Shown here piece after piece: positions 1-8,341 of a stretch of 64,000 nt of DNA. The stretch is from the NCBI GenBank assembly GCA_028284125.1, contig JANQSI010000012.1:1-64000 (forward strand), written 5' to 3'. A program made the position numbers and the translations under genes. Within the stretch, counting starts at the first letter, position 1. Each line of letters begins with the position of its first letter. The notes under the pieces are model-generated. The model did no database searches and had not been told where the DNA came from. It saw only the letters and a list, made by a program, of their open reading frames with translations. The DNA comes from Cyclobacteriaceae bacterium (GTDB taxonomy: Bacteria > Bacteroidota > Bacteroidia > Cytophagales > Cyclobacteriaceae).

Positions 1-6
1 AAAAAA

Positions 7-100
7 GGCAAACGAAGCATCGCACCGCTACAACCACCTACCCTTGCTACCGTCAGGTCCTGGGGGATTCAGCAGGAGCTGGTCGTACCCGTTTGCCGAG
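7..100 (-). ncRNA. ffs: Small bacterial signal recognition particle RNA (4.5S type)
   Basis: Read on the minus strand, the ends pair as GGCAAACG (97-90) with CGTTTGCC (14-7), and the apical part carries the SRP symmetric-loop signature AGGACCTGACGGTAGCAAGG, the Ffh-binding domain. A run of six T residues (6-1) follows and would end transcription. Length of about 94 nt fits the short SRP RNA that lacks an Alu domain. The RNA acts with Ffh and FtsY in co-translational membrane targeting. The 5' end is placed only approximately, from the -7 element just upstream. The identification rests on the conserved loop and terminal helix; a covariance-model search would settle the exact ends. Confidence 0.85.
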
Positions 101-103
101 CCG

Positions 104-111
104 CAAAGTTA
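104..111 (-). promoter_or_regulatory. Bacteroidota -7 promoter element for the SRP RNA
   Basis: On the minus strand the bases read TAACTTTG, an exact match to the Bacteroidota -7 consensus TAnnTTTG, a few bases before the predicted 5' end of the SRP RNA. No TTG was found at the usual -33 distance, so the upstream element is weak or absent. Confidence 0.6.
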
Positions 112-151
112 GTAAATACAGAAGAAGGATTTCCAGTTAAATCCAACTTTG

Positions 152-301
152 TTAGAAATCATCTATCGCTCGATAAAACGATTCATCATCATACGGATCC
201 ATGTGTTCATCGAAGTGGTCAAAATCCATGTCAGACTCATCGGTCTCTAAGTATTCGTCAAGATCATCTAACTCTTCGAGATTGCTATCTTCTGGTTCCA
301 T
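152..301 (-). CDS. Small highly acidic protein, 49 residues, function unknown
   Basis: An ATG-to-TAA reading frame of 49 codons starts MEPEDSNLEELDDLDEYLE and ends RAIDDF. Close to half of the residues are Asp or Glu, and there is no signal peptide, membrane segment or cysteine. It lies 60 bp downstream of the Nudix gene on the same strand and could be the second gene of that transcript. Such acidic peptides occur as DNA mimics or protein-interaction tails, but nothing here allows a choice. The composition could also arise by chance, so the gene is plausible rather than proven. I do not recognise a family. Confidence 0.5.
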   Translation of the reverse strand: MEPEDSNLEELDDLDEYLETDESDMDFDHFDEHMDPYDDESFYRAIDDF

Positions 302-361
302 ACCTCGAAGGTAAATGCTCAATAAATTGTCTTTGTGAGTAAAAAATTAACGTTCTGTTAC

Positions 362-1009
362 CTATCGATAAGAAGCTTCAAACTCGTTTAATACGGCGAC
401 CAGTTCACTCAACATCATGGCAGTGGCGCCCCAAACCATTTTTCGCTGAAGGTCAAAGTAAGGTGATGACAAGATGTAACCATTCTTCGCGTTGATGTCT
501 TTTACTTTCCTTTTTTCAAGATCCAATAAATCCGTGGCTGCCGGGGTAATGATTTCTTTTACTTCTCGTGAATCCGGATAGAATTTGGGAACTTGATTTA
601 TCACGCCAATCACTGGCAAAATATCGTAGTTACTAGCTCCCACAAAAAACTTTGAAAGACTACCCAAAACTTCAACGCTTGATTTGTTAACACCAATTTC
701 TTCCTCCGCCTCTCGTAATGCAGTTTGTATAAGGTCAGTATCTGTTTCTTCTTTTCGACCACCAGGCAAAGCAATCTGACCACTATGAACTCCATTATAT
801 TCCGGACGTTCGATCAAGGGAAACTTAACAATTCCATCTTCCTCGTAGAAAAGAATTAAGACCCCACCTTCTTTTGATTTTTCTTCGTGTTTGAATCGAA
901 TTCCTGAGCCATTTTTCAGCTTTGGCAACATCATATTATGTGCTGTCTCACCTGGCATTTCCTTTTTCAGACGCTCTTCGAAAAACTGTGCTAATGGCTC
1001 TAATTTCAT
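362..1009 (-). CDS. Nudix hydrolase, CoA pyrophosphatase (NudL/UPF0035) family
   Basis: A 215-residue cytoplasmic protein. Residues 64-83 carry the UPF0035-type lead-in LIERPEYNGVHSGQIALPGG, and the Nudix box follows with RKEETDTDLIQTALREAEEE, including the catalytic REAEEE glutamates. This pairing is characteristic of the family that cleaves coenzyme A and its esters to 3',5'-ADP and phosphopantetheine, using Mg or Mn. The frame stays open to 1042, but the Met at 1009 (MKLEPLAQFFEERL) begins the normal family N-terminus and is preferred. It stands divergent from the membrane-protein gene at 1147. Substrate is inferred from the family only. Confidence 0.8.
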   Translation of the reverse strand: MKLEPLAQFFEERLKKEMPGETAHNMMLPKLKNGSGIRFKHEEKSKEGGVLILFYEEDGIVKFPLIERPEYNGVHSGQIALPGGRKEETDTDLIQTALREAEEEIGVNKSSVEVLGSLSKFFVGASNYDILPVIGVINQVPKFYPDSREVKEIITPAATDLLDLEKRKVKDINAKNGYILSSPYFDLQRKMVWGATAMMLSELVAVLNEFEASYR

Positions 1010-1146
1010 GATTCTGCAAATTAGTAACCATTTTTCGACCAATATAATTTTTAGTTAGTCGAAAAACTTAAAACTATCGGTGTACAAAAAACACGTAGGT
1101 ATTGAAATTTTATATATTGTCTAAGCAACCTGATCCAAGCCCTAAT

Positions 1147-1863
1147 ATGGAGAATATACCCGCCTATATAAGTGGTACATTCCTGGCAATTGTAGCCGCA
1201 GCTGTCGGGTTTATCTTTTATGCTGTGAACTTCGTAGCTGCAGGAAAAAGGAACTTCACACCCACAATTATCCTCACATTGCTTTGCGTATGGATTTTCC
1301 TGGTTTCAATTCTGACCTTTAATGGTTTTTTCCAGGACTTTTCGTCCCCTCCACGCTTGATGATCTTCGTTGGAGTTACGGTCCTGGCGACAATTGTGTT
1401 GCTTGTGTATCCCAAGACAAGAACATTTCTCAACAAAATGCCTATCACTACCTTGACTTACATTCATATCATTCGGGTGCCAGTGGAAATGGTATTACTA
1501 TGGCTTGGAATCATTGGAGCAATAGGAATGGAAATGACATTCGAAGGGGCGAATTTTGATATTTTGTCGGGGATAACTGCGCCTTTTGTTGGTGTATTCA
1601 TGATTGGTAGTAGAAGCAAAAATCGAATTGGAGCAATCATATGGAATTTTGCTGCTTTAGCTCTGTTGGTGAATGTTGTTGCCAGGGCTATTTCATACAC
1701 ACCTTATTTCTATGAATATGCAATGGGAGGACAGCCACCAAATATTGCTGTGTTCTACTTTCCGTTTGTGTTATTGCCGACTTTGGTTGTTCCAATTGTA
1801 TTTTTCTGCCACATCGTCTCGCTCAATCAGCTGCTTTTCGTCAAAGAACCTTCGCAGTTTTGA
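1147..1863 (+). CDS. Integral membrane protein of unknown function
   Basis: A 238-residue protein made of about six or seven hydrophobic segments with short polar loops, beginning with a helix around residues 6-30 and ending with one around 205-228. No enzymatic motif or known domain was recognised. The frame extends upstream to a TTG at 1102, but the ATG at 1147 (MENIPAYISG) places the first membrane helix close to the N-terminus as usual. Its last 37 bases overlap the end of the convergent TPR gene, so the two 3' ends share sequence. Expected in the inner membrane. Confidence 0.7.
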   Translation: MENIPAYISGTFLAIVAAAVGFIFYAVNFVAAGKRNFTPTIILTLLCVWIFLVSILTFNGFFQDFSSPPRLMIFVGVTVLATIVLLVYPKTRTFLNKMPITTLTYIHIIRVPVEMVLLWLGIIGAIGMEMTFEGANFDILSGITAPFVGVFMIGSRSKNRIGAIIWNFAALALLVNVVARAISYTPYFYEYAMGGQPPNIAVFYFPFVLLPTLVVPIVFFCHIVSLNQLLFVKEPSQF

Positions 1864-2876
1864 TTAAGCAGTCTTGAACTTGATTCTTCATTTCTGGCTT
1901 CACCTTCAGCCCAAACTTCGCAAGCTTTTTCCAAATCGCCACTCCTTTGGTATGCCATGCCTAAGTAGTTGTAGACTTCATCGATGAAATCCGGTTCTTC
2001 AATCGCTCGATTCAATAAGCGAATTGCTTGTTGATAGTCACTCTTTTTCAGAAAATAAATGCCTTTGTTCCGATAAGCCCACCCATTCTTAGGATTCAGC
2101 AAAATACTTTCATCAATGTCTATGAGTGCAAGATCAAGAGAGTCCATTTGAAGATAGACATAACCACGATTGTTTAAGAAATAAGGCTCCTGGGGAACTT
2201 CATCCAGTGCCCGATTGATTTCAACAAGGGAAGCCAAGTAGTTTTCATTCTTGAGATGAATTTGACTAAGGAGATTCGATGCGTTGGGATCGTTTGGGTT
2301 TAATTCAAGTCCTTGTGCTACTATTTCTGAAGCCAATTTCAGATCTCCTTTTAAATAGTGAATGGTTGCAATATTGATAATCGTTTCCGGATTCAACGGA
2401 TTCAATGAATCCGCCATTAAAAAACTTTCTAACGCCGAATCATACGATCTGATTTTTGTTTGTACCAAACCTTTGTAGAAGAAGACAAAAGCGGAATCTG
2501 GTTTCATACCCATGATTTTTTCTACATCATCCAGTGCTTTGTCAAAGCTGCCAATTGACTCGTAAGCATAGGCTCTATTGAAGAGAGCATCCAGGTAGTC
2601 TGATTGTCGTTGAATGGCTTGATTGTAGTCCAGAATGGCCTCATACGGATTATCTGCCTCCATTTTGGCTACACCACGATTATTCAAGGCAAAAGCAAAA
2701 TCCGGATCAACTTTCAGTGATTCGTTATACAGATCTACCGCCTTTTCATGATCGCCATCTTCAAGGGCAATATTCCCCATTTGAAAGAAACGATCGCGTC
2801 GATCCTGATCAGATTCACAAGCGGATAAAATGAATAGAACAAATAGGGAGTAAAGTACTTTAAGAGAAGTTTTCAT
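1827..2876 (-). CDS. Tetratricopeptide-repeat lipoprotein
   Basis: A 349-residue protein with a lipoprotein signal: hydrophobic stretch then LSAC, with Cys20 the likely acylated residue. From about residue 28 to 335 it is built almost entirely of roughly nine TPR units (for example the unit with ALNNRGVAKMEADNPYEAIL and the last with YNYLGMAYQRSGDLEKACEV). TPR arrays form curved helical scaffolds for protein partners, so it is probably a periplasmic or outer-membrane adaptor; the partner cannot be named. The 3' end overlaps the membrane-protein gene on the other strand by 37 bp. Confidence 0.85.
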   Translation of the reverse strand: MKTSLKVLYSLFVLFILSACESDQDRRDRFFQMGNIALEDGDHEKAVDLYNESLKVDPDFAFALNNRGVAKMEADNPYEAILDYNQAIQRQSDYLDALFNRAYAYESIGSFDKALDDVEKIMGMKPDSAFVFFYKGLVQTKIRSYDSALESFLMADSLNPLNPETIINIATIHYLKGDLKLASEIVAQGLELNPNDPNASNLLSQIHLKNENYLASLVEINRALDEVPQEPYFLNNRGYVYLQMDSLDLALIDIDESILLNPKNGWAYRNKGIYFLKKSDYQQAIRLLNRAIEEPDFIDEVYNYLGMAYQRSGDLEKACEVWAEGEARNEESSSRLLNQNCEGSLTKSS

Positions 2877-2970
2877 GTAATCAGAAGTTGTCCTAATGAC
2901 CTTTTACCAAGTCAATTTATAAACAGCTTCTTCATCAAATGGTTAGGTAAATTTTTATCCATTTCATTGC

Positions 2971-3004
2971 AATAAAAAAGCCTGCACAAAACTATGCAGG
3001 CTTT
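2971..3004 (-). terminator. Rho-independent terminator after the GIN-domain genes
   Basis: On the minus strand a perfect 10-bp stem AAAGCCTGCA / TGCAGGCTTT (3004-2995 with 2986-2977) closes an 8-base loop and is followed by a T-rich tract. It lies 23 bp past the stop codon of the GIN gene ending at 3027 and would end that transcript. Confidence 0.85.
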
Positions 3005-3026
3005 CAATGAATGTTGTTTCCAACAA

Positions 3027-3782
3027 TTAATATCTTTTCACTGATCCTCCGCTACTTGAACTTACATCCACATATCTTGGCGAACCCTTATATCGAATGG
3101 AGCCACCGCTACTTGCTCGTGCATCCACTCTTTGGGTAACATTGACTTTAATGGAACCTCCACTGCTGGCACTTACATCTACTTCTTCACATTCAAGATC
3201 GTAAGCGTCATAGTCACCACTACTGCTCACTTGAACATCTTGCATTCTTGCAGTACCGTCCAACTCAATATCTCCTGAACTCGAAACATCTGCTTCGATT
3301 TCATCAACCTCAACGTTTAATTCTAAATCTCCTGAACTTGAAGCATCTAGTGAAAGATCGTCTGCTTTGATGCTTGCACTGATAAATCCTGAACTTGAAA
3401 CATCTACATCAAAATCATCATCTATCTCAATTCGGTCTTCCACTCTAATGGATGCAGATGATGAGGCAGATATCGCATCGACGGATTTAAAAGTGACATA
3501 AACTTCTACATCTCTATCTCTACTGCTTCTCCTCCATCGGTCATTGTTATCAATTTCTATTTTTAGTCTTCCCAGGCTTACTTCAGTAATGACATCTTCA
3601 ATGTCGATACCTCTTGCGACCACTCGAGCTTCTTCTTTATTGCCTATTTTCATGTAAACGTCAATTCCTTCTTGCGCACTTACTCGGGAAAATGATGAAA
3701 GGGATCTCGTCTCTTCAGATTGAGCAAAGGTTGTCCCAGCTAAAAGAAGGAATAGTGATAAGATTGATACAGATTTTTTCAT
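3027..3782 (-). CDS. GIN-domain (DUF2807) secreted protein, downstream copy
   Basis: A 251-residue exported protein: signal peptide (MKKSVSILSLFLLLAGTTFAQ, cleaved near residue 21), then a DUF2807/GIN 'head' domain. The body repeats a short strand motif with SSSG or ASSSGD at regular spacing, the mark of a right-handed beta-helix. Some annotations call this family putative autotransporter adhesins; in Bacteroidota it occurs as periplasmic or surface proteins of unclear role. Start chosen at the Met at 3782; one at 3788 is equally possible (MLMKK). It follows its paralogue by 9 bp, so the two are certainly co-transcribed and arose by tandem duplication. Confidence 0.85.
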   Translation of the reverse strand: MKKSVSILSLFLLLAGTTFAQSEETRSLSSFSRVSAQEGIDVYMKIGNKEEARVVARGIDIEDVITEVSLGRLKIEIDNNDRWRRSSRDRDVEVYVTFKSVDAISASSSASIRVEDRIEIDDDFDVDVSSSGFISASIKADDLSLDASSSGDLELNVEVDEIEADVSSSGDIELDGTARMQDVQVSSSGDYDAYDLECEEVDVSASSGGSIKVNVTQRVDARASSGGSIRYKGSPRYVDVSSSSGGSVKRY

Positions 3783-3791
3783 GAGCAAAGA

Positions 3792-4532
3792 TTAATATTT
3801 TTTAATAGATCCTCCGCTACTTGAGCTTACATCTACATATCTAGGTGAGCCTTTATATCGAACTGTTCCACCACTGCTTGCTCTGGCATCCACTTTTTCA
3901 GATACCGAAACCTTAACTGTTCCGCCACTGCTCGCACTGACGTCCACTTCTTCACTTTCAACATCATAGCCATCGTACTCGCCAGCACTGTTTGCCTGAA
4001 CATCTTGCATTCGAGCGGTTCCTTCTATTTCAATATCACCTGAACTAGATACGTCTGCTTCAATTTCGTCAACGTTAACCGTAAGTTCGGCATCACCGGC
4101 ACTAGAAACATCAATTGATAGATCTTCCGCTTTGATGCTGGCCATCAAATCTCCTGCACTGCTTACGTCCACGTCGAAATTACCATTTGTCTCGATTTGT
4201 CCTTCGGCTCTTATGGATGCTGCAGATGAAACTGATAGCGCATTGATGGATACATAGGTTACATAAACGTCAACATCTACGTTTCGGTGACTATTTCCTT
4301 CTAAGTGGATCTTTAATCGGCCACCACTTATTTCTGTTAAAACTTCATCCAGATCATGACTTCTTGCTACAATTCGAGCCTCTTCTTTGTTTCCCTTTTT
4401 TATGAAAACATCAATCGCTTCTCCTGCTGAAATTCTGGAAAATGATGAGAGACTTCTTGTTTCTTCAGATTGTGCAAATGTGAAGCCTGCCACAAACACA
4501 CCTATCAAAGTGATTATAAATGATTTTTTCAT
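3792..4532 (-). CDS. GIN-domain (DUF2807) secreted protein, upstream copy
   Basis: A 246-residue paralogue of the next gene, with the same layout: signal peptide ending near FAQ (residue 20), a conserved SEETRSLSSFSRISAGEAID segment, then a beta-helix with repeated SSAGD/SSSGD/SSGG turns and a matching C-terminus (RYVDVSSSSGGSIKKY). In the third to sixth coils Ala often replaces the middle Ser of the sister protein (SSAG versus SSSG), so the copies have diverged. Function is unknown beyond a probable envelope location. First gene of a two-gene unit ended by the hairpin at 2971-3004. Confidence 0.85.
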   Translation of the reverse strand: MKKSFIITLIGVFVAGFTFAQSEETRSLSSFSRISAGEAIDVFIKKGNKEEARIVARSHDLDEVLTEISGGRLKIHLEGNSHRNVDVDVYVTYVSINALSVSSAASIRAEGQIETNGNFDVDVSSAGDLMASIKAEDLSIDVSSAGDAELTVNVDEIEADVSSSGDIEIEGTARMQDVQANSAGEYDGYDVESEEVDVSASSGGTVKVSVSEKVDARASSGGTVRYKGSPRYVDVSSSSGGSIKKY

Positions 4533-4585
4533 GGTATTGAGCTTTCTTTCTTTAAGAGATAAAGAAAATCAAGAAAGGTTGCATT

Positions 4586-5122
4586 TTACAGGGAACTAAC
4601 GTGACCTTTTCTGTAGTCGGCCCAAGCAATGGACTTGTAGTGATCCCCGCCAATAAAATTAAGGATAGGTTCCATCTGTTTTGGCTTGAGATATCCTGCT
4701 ATTGGTTGGATGATTCTTAACTCTTCATCCATGAACACAGTTGTTGGATAACTCAGTTGATTTCTTGTAAGGGCTGCAGCCAATTCATGAACTCCCCTTC
4801 TACCTTGCGGAATGAAGTTAAACGTATGTCCATCGAATATTACAGCTTCTCGCTGTTCCGCATTGAATTTGATTGGATAAAAATTTTCATTGATGTAGGC
4901 AGAAAGCTGATCGTTACTATAGGTTTCTCGATCCATCACTTTGCACCAACCACACCAATCCGTATAAAGATCGATCAAAACCTTTTTTGGATTTTCCTTG
5001 TGAAGTGCAATAGCCTCCTCGAAAGTTAACCATTTCACCCCACTTTCTTCAACTTCAGGTGTGGTCCAAGAAGAAAGAGAAATAACCAAGATAAGGCTCA
5101 AAATGTACTTGTAGGCTTTCAT
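4586..5122 (-). CDS. Exported thioredoxin-like protein with CGWC active site
   Basis: A 178-residue protein with an N-terminal hydrophobic export signal (residues 5-18) and a thioredoxin fold of the thioredoxin_7 / DUF255-like type. The active site is Cys57-Gly-Trp-Cys60 in YTDWCGWCKVMD, and a cis-proline motif SYPTTVF follows about 75 residues later. CGWC with an exported location suggests a periplasmic thiol reductase or disulfide exchanger. It sits 64 bp downstream of the DUF4340 gene that closes the gld operon, possibly on the same transcript. Oxidising versus reducing role cannot be told from sequence. Confidence 0.8.
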   Translation of the reverse strand: MKAYKYILSLILVISLSSWTTPEVEESGVKWLTFEEAIALHKENPKKVLIDLYTDWCGWCKVMDRETYSNDQLSAYINENFYPIKFNAEQREAVIFDGHTFNFIPQGRRGVHELAAALTRNQLSYPTTVFMDEELRIIQPIAGYLKPKQMEPILNFIGGDHYKSIAWADYRKGHVSSL

Positions 5123-5186
5123 AATCCTATTAACGAAAGAAACAGTGTTTTCTGTTTCACAAGTACTAAGTTAAATAAATATGATA

Positions 5187-6089
5187 TTAATCGAGTGTCG
5201 CCGCAAAAACACCAGGATCCTTGAAGATCTTTTCCCAAAGTGCGGAATCATTGAATGTTTCAATCTCATTTTCTGAGGATTTGATGATCAAATCCCCATT
5301 TTCCTGAATCCCTTCAATGGTTATGTCTGCCGCATTTGAAAATGAGAATGTCACAGAATGAGTGTAACTGGAGGTATTTTCAATGTCATGAAATTCTTTA
5401 CTTGTTGCGAAATTCAAACCTTGCAGGAAGTTTGCAACAGACGCGCTATCGGCCCTTTCGCTTTCAATGAACCAATCATTATTCTTTTGAAGTGAAAAAG
5501 TGCCTTCAGGGTAAGAAAAAGTAACTTGAGTTAACGAATCCTTCTTCAATCTAAGGACGGAATTGTCGCGGTAATCGTTGGGGCTTTCATAAATAGACAT
5601 TTTCATGAACCCATTGGAGACGTACACATTTTCATCTTCAAAAAGCCTAACAAATGAGTAGAAATTTCGTTGCCCCTCTACTCCAAATCTTCCAAGAACA
5701 ATATCCGTGTCGATTTTATCTCGATTATAAACTTTCACTCTCGTCCCCGTTGAATCTACTTCATAGTCTTTCCATGTTTCCTTTTTCCGTGAAGCAAGTC
5801 TGCTTGGCTCGATCGTGTTAAGTGTTTGAAGAAGATTCTTAACAACATTTTCTTTGGTGTTTTTTTCTCCTGTAGGAAGAGTCACCGTCCATTCATCCTC
5901 GTTTTTCGTAAGCGTCACTTCTCCTTTTGGACCAGAAATCTCAACCTTAGTAACCTTCGTAGTATCAATTGCCACTAATTCACTTTTCAGGGATTTACTT
6001 CTCCCTTCTCTTTTTGTCAACTGCACCGCGAAATAAACAACCAGCAGCACGCCTAAAATGATCAGCAGATTTTTCAATGATAATTTCAT
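5187..6089 (-). CDS. DUF4340 protein of the gld ABC-transporter operon
   Basis: A 300-residue protein anchored by one N-terminal membrane helix (residues 7-22), the rest outside the cytoplasm. DUF4340 repeats can be seen as alternating short beta motifs (for example VTKVEISGPKGEVTLTKNED followed by WTVTLP). In many bacteria DUF4340 genes directly follow GldG-like auxiliary genes of ABC-2 exporters, and here only 13 bp separate it from gldG. It is therefore probably an extracytoplasmic partner of the GldFG complex. Its molecular role is not known. Confidence 0.8.
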   Translation of the reverse strand: MKLSLKNLLIILGVLLVVYFAVQLTKREGRSKSLKSELVAIDTTKVTKVEISGPKGEVTLTKNEDEWTVTLPTGEKNTKENVVKNLLQTLNTIEPSRLASRKKETWKDYEVDSTGTRVKVYNRDKIDTDIVLGRFGVEGQRNFYSFVRLFEDENVYVSNGFMKMSIYESPNDYRDNSVLRLKKDSLTQVTFSYPEGTFSLQKNNDWFIESERADSASVANFLQGLNFATSKEFHDIENTSSYTHSVTFSFSNAADITIEGIQENGDLIIKSSENEIETFNDSALWEKIFKDPGVFAATLD

Positions 6090-6102
6090 GACCAGTTATT
6101 TA

Positions 6103-7614
6103 TTATTCAAAATTTCCCTGCATCCACCGTTGCCTTTTCTTTTGGGTTCTAAGCCTTCTTACAAAAGCATAGATCAGCAGCAAAAGAATCGGTGCAAACA
6201 CATTTCCATACTTCAGAAAATTCTTTGTTCCATCCTCTATTTTATCCAAAGGTCTCGAGGTAATGCCTTTTGTTCGCAAATCAATTAATCCAGTATCATC
6301 TGCTAGCCAATCGACTGCATTGGAGGCGAAGTTTACGTGATCAGGAGAAACTCGTTGAGCTGCCTGGCCTTCGCCATTGATGAAGAAGTTTCCATTTCCA
6401 ATAACGACTATTTTACCTGCACCATTAACTCCTTCTAAAGAAACGGCCAGCGACTGAACTCCAGCAGTGAAATCACTTTCCAACCATTTTCTATTAATAT
6501 CAACGAAAGAAGGTGGACGAACTAAACCTGCCTGTCTAGATGTAAAAGCAAGAATGGTTGATAACACGGTGCTGTCTTGATAAGTCGGCACAACACTCGA
6601 AACGAACGTGAGTGTTATCTCATCAAGACCTTGCGTTAAAGGATGATCTTCAAATGTGTTTACTCTCGGGAAGTATGGAAATTCTTTTTGGCTATTTATC
6701 CTAAAAAATCCTTGTTGTTGCTGGACTCTAACTGTTGCACATTGTGCATCAATGACAAAATCAGTTCCAAGTCGAATTCCTTTGTTCGAAAGCCAACTAA
6801 TCATTCCGATATCCGGAGCTTGTGAAAGTGAACCTTGCTGAAGATCTCCCTGAACGGTTGAGTGAGCAACGAACAATTTACCACCGCCACTTAAATAAGA
6901 ATCAAGTTTACTAAAGTGTGAAGGAGGAATCGTATCCGAAGGAGCAACCAAAACCAGCGCTCTATAGTAGGCTGGAATGTTGGTCGTATCTGTAATTGTC
7001 AACGATTCCAAATCATAGAGTACGCTTAGCTGTTGTCTCAACTGAGGAATGGATTCCAATGTAGCTTCTCCATGTCCCTGGATCAGTCCGATTTTTGGCT
7101 TATCCAGTACTGATAGTTTTTTAATGGAAGTAGTCAGTTCGTATTCCATCGCAGCACCAGGCTGAACTAAAGGAATAATTTCCACTCGATCACCCATCTG
7201 TAGCGTAGCACCCATGTAAGCACGCATTTGCTCTACTCTGTCATTCTCGGTTACATTAATCATAACCGGACCAATTCCCTTTTGCTGAACCTCCTGTTCT
7301 TTAGCCTGATCTACATTCGGATTGATGAATTCATAGACCACATTTCCACCAGATCTTTTCTCATACTCAATGAGCATGTCTTCAAAATCTTTTCGATTAT
7401 TTAAAAGCTGCGGTGGAAGGTCTTCTGAAAAAAAGGCTGACACTGTAATGACGTCATCCAAGTCTTCGAGAATATCTTCCGTCGCATTGCTTAGTGTGTA
7501 TCTTTTGTCTTCTGTGAAATCCAGTCGGAAATACAACTGATTTGAAAGTAAGTTGGCAACAACAATGATTGCCAGAATCACCAATACTTGAATTACAATT
7601 GTCTGCTTTTTCAT
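6103..7614 (-). CDS. gldG: Gliding-motility ABC transporter auxiliary protein GldG
   Basis: A 503-residue protein: N-terminal membrane helix (about 7-25), a long extracytoplasmic ABC_transp_aux region with the typical LDFTEDKRYTLSNATEDIL opening, and a C-terminal membrane helix (about 474-491) followed by a basic tail. In Flavobacterium johnsoniae GldG works with GldF and GldA and is needed for gliding. The frame extends upstream to 7668, but the Met at 7614 (MKKQTIVIQVLVIL) leaves a 1-bp gap after gldF and gives the expected anchor. Tight spacing on both sides shows translation in one operon. Confidence 0.9.
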   Translation of the reverse strand: MKKQTIVIQVLVILAIIVVANLLSNQLYFRLDFTEDKRYTLSNATEDILEDLDDVITVSAFFSEDLPPQLLNNRKDFEDMLIEYEKRSGGNVVYEFINPNVDQAKEQEVQQKGIGPVMINVTENDRVEQMRAYMGATLQMGDRVEIIPLVQPGAAMEYELTTSIKKLSVLDKPKIGLIQGHGEATLESIPQLRQQLSVLYDLESLTITDTTNIPAYYRALVLVAPSDTIPPSHFSKLDSYLSGGGKLFVAHSTVQGDLQQGSLSQAPDIGMISWLSNKGIRLGTDFVIDAQCATVRVQQQQGFFRINSQKEFPYFPRVNTFEDHPLTQGLDEITLTFVSSVVPTYQDSTVLSTILAFTSRQAGLVRPPSFVDINRKWLESDFTAGVQSLAVSLEGVNGAGKIVVIGNGNFFINGEGQAAQRVSPDHVNFASNAVDWLADDTGLIDLRTKGITSRPLDKIEDGTKNFLKYGNVFAPILLLLIYAFVRRLRTQKKRQRWMQGNFE

Positions 7615-7615
7615 A

Positions 7616-8338
7616 CTACTTCCAATTTCTTTTAGACAACATAATTTGAGTTGCAACCAAACCAACAACTATAATTGATAGAAAATAGAGAATGTCACGA
7701 CTATCAATGACGCCTCGACTCAAGGAGTCTACATGAGTACGAATGCTGAGAAAGCTGAATATCTCTCCTATCCCCCCCGTTAACCCTGCTCCAATCACAT
7801 CAAAAAGCATGTGAAAGAAAATGCCAATGAAAAGTGCTACCAAAAATGCGACGATCTGATTTTGAGTAAGGCTACTTGCAAACAAGCCAATACTTATATA
7901 ACTGGCAGCAAGAAATAGCATTCCGAGATATCCGCCTATGACAGATCCGTCATCTACATTTCCCAGTTGACTGATTGTGATGTAATAAGGGACTGTACAA
8001 ATCAATGCAATGAGTACGAGAATCAAGCATGCAAGAAATTTTCCAATGACAATTTGACCATCGGAAACTGCTTTGGTAATCAATAGTTCTATCGTTCCTG
8101 CCTTATTTTCTTCAGCAATCATTCGCATGGTGATTGCGGGAATGAAGAAAAACAAAGACCAAAAGGCTACGCTATAAAAAACATCCAAATTGGCCTGACC
8201 CAGCACAAAAATATTTGTACCAAACAACCACGTGAACGAGCCACTCAATCCTAAGAAAAGAATGATCATCACATAGGCAATCAGTGAATCAAAAAATGCC
8301 GAAAGCTCGCGTCGTGTTATTATCCAAACTTTTCCCAT
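7616..8338 (-). CDS. gldF: Gliding-motility ABC transporter permease GldF
   Basis: A 240-residue ABC-2 type permease with six predicted membrane helices; it begins with the family-typical WIITRRELSAFFDSLIAYVM and holds the motif AEENKAGTIELLITKAVSD that contacts the ATPase. With GldA and GldG it forms the ABC exporter needed for gliding in Flavobacterium. It starts 3 bp after gldA and ends 1 bp before gldG, so the three are translated together. The transported substrate is not known in any species. Confidence 0.9.
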   Translation of the reverse strand: MGKVWIITRRELSAFFDSLIAYVMIILFLGLSGSFTWLFGTNIFVLGQANLDVFYSVAFWSLFFFIPAITMRMIAEENKAGTIELLITKAVSDGQIVIGKFLACLILVLIALICTVPYYITISQLGNVDDGSVIGGYLGMLFLAASYISIGLFASSLTQNQIVAFLVALFIGIFFHMLFDVIGAGLTGGIGEIFSFLSIRTHVDSLSRGVIDSRDILYFLSIIVVGLVATQIMLSKRNWK

Positions 8339-8341
8339 TTT

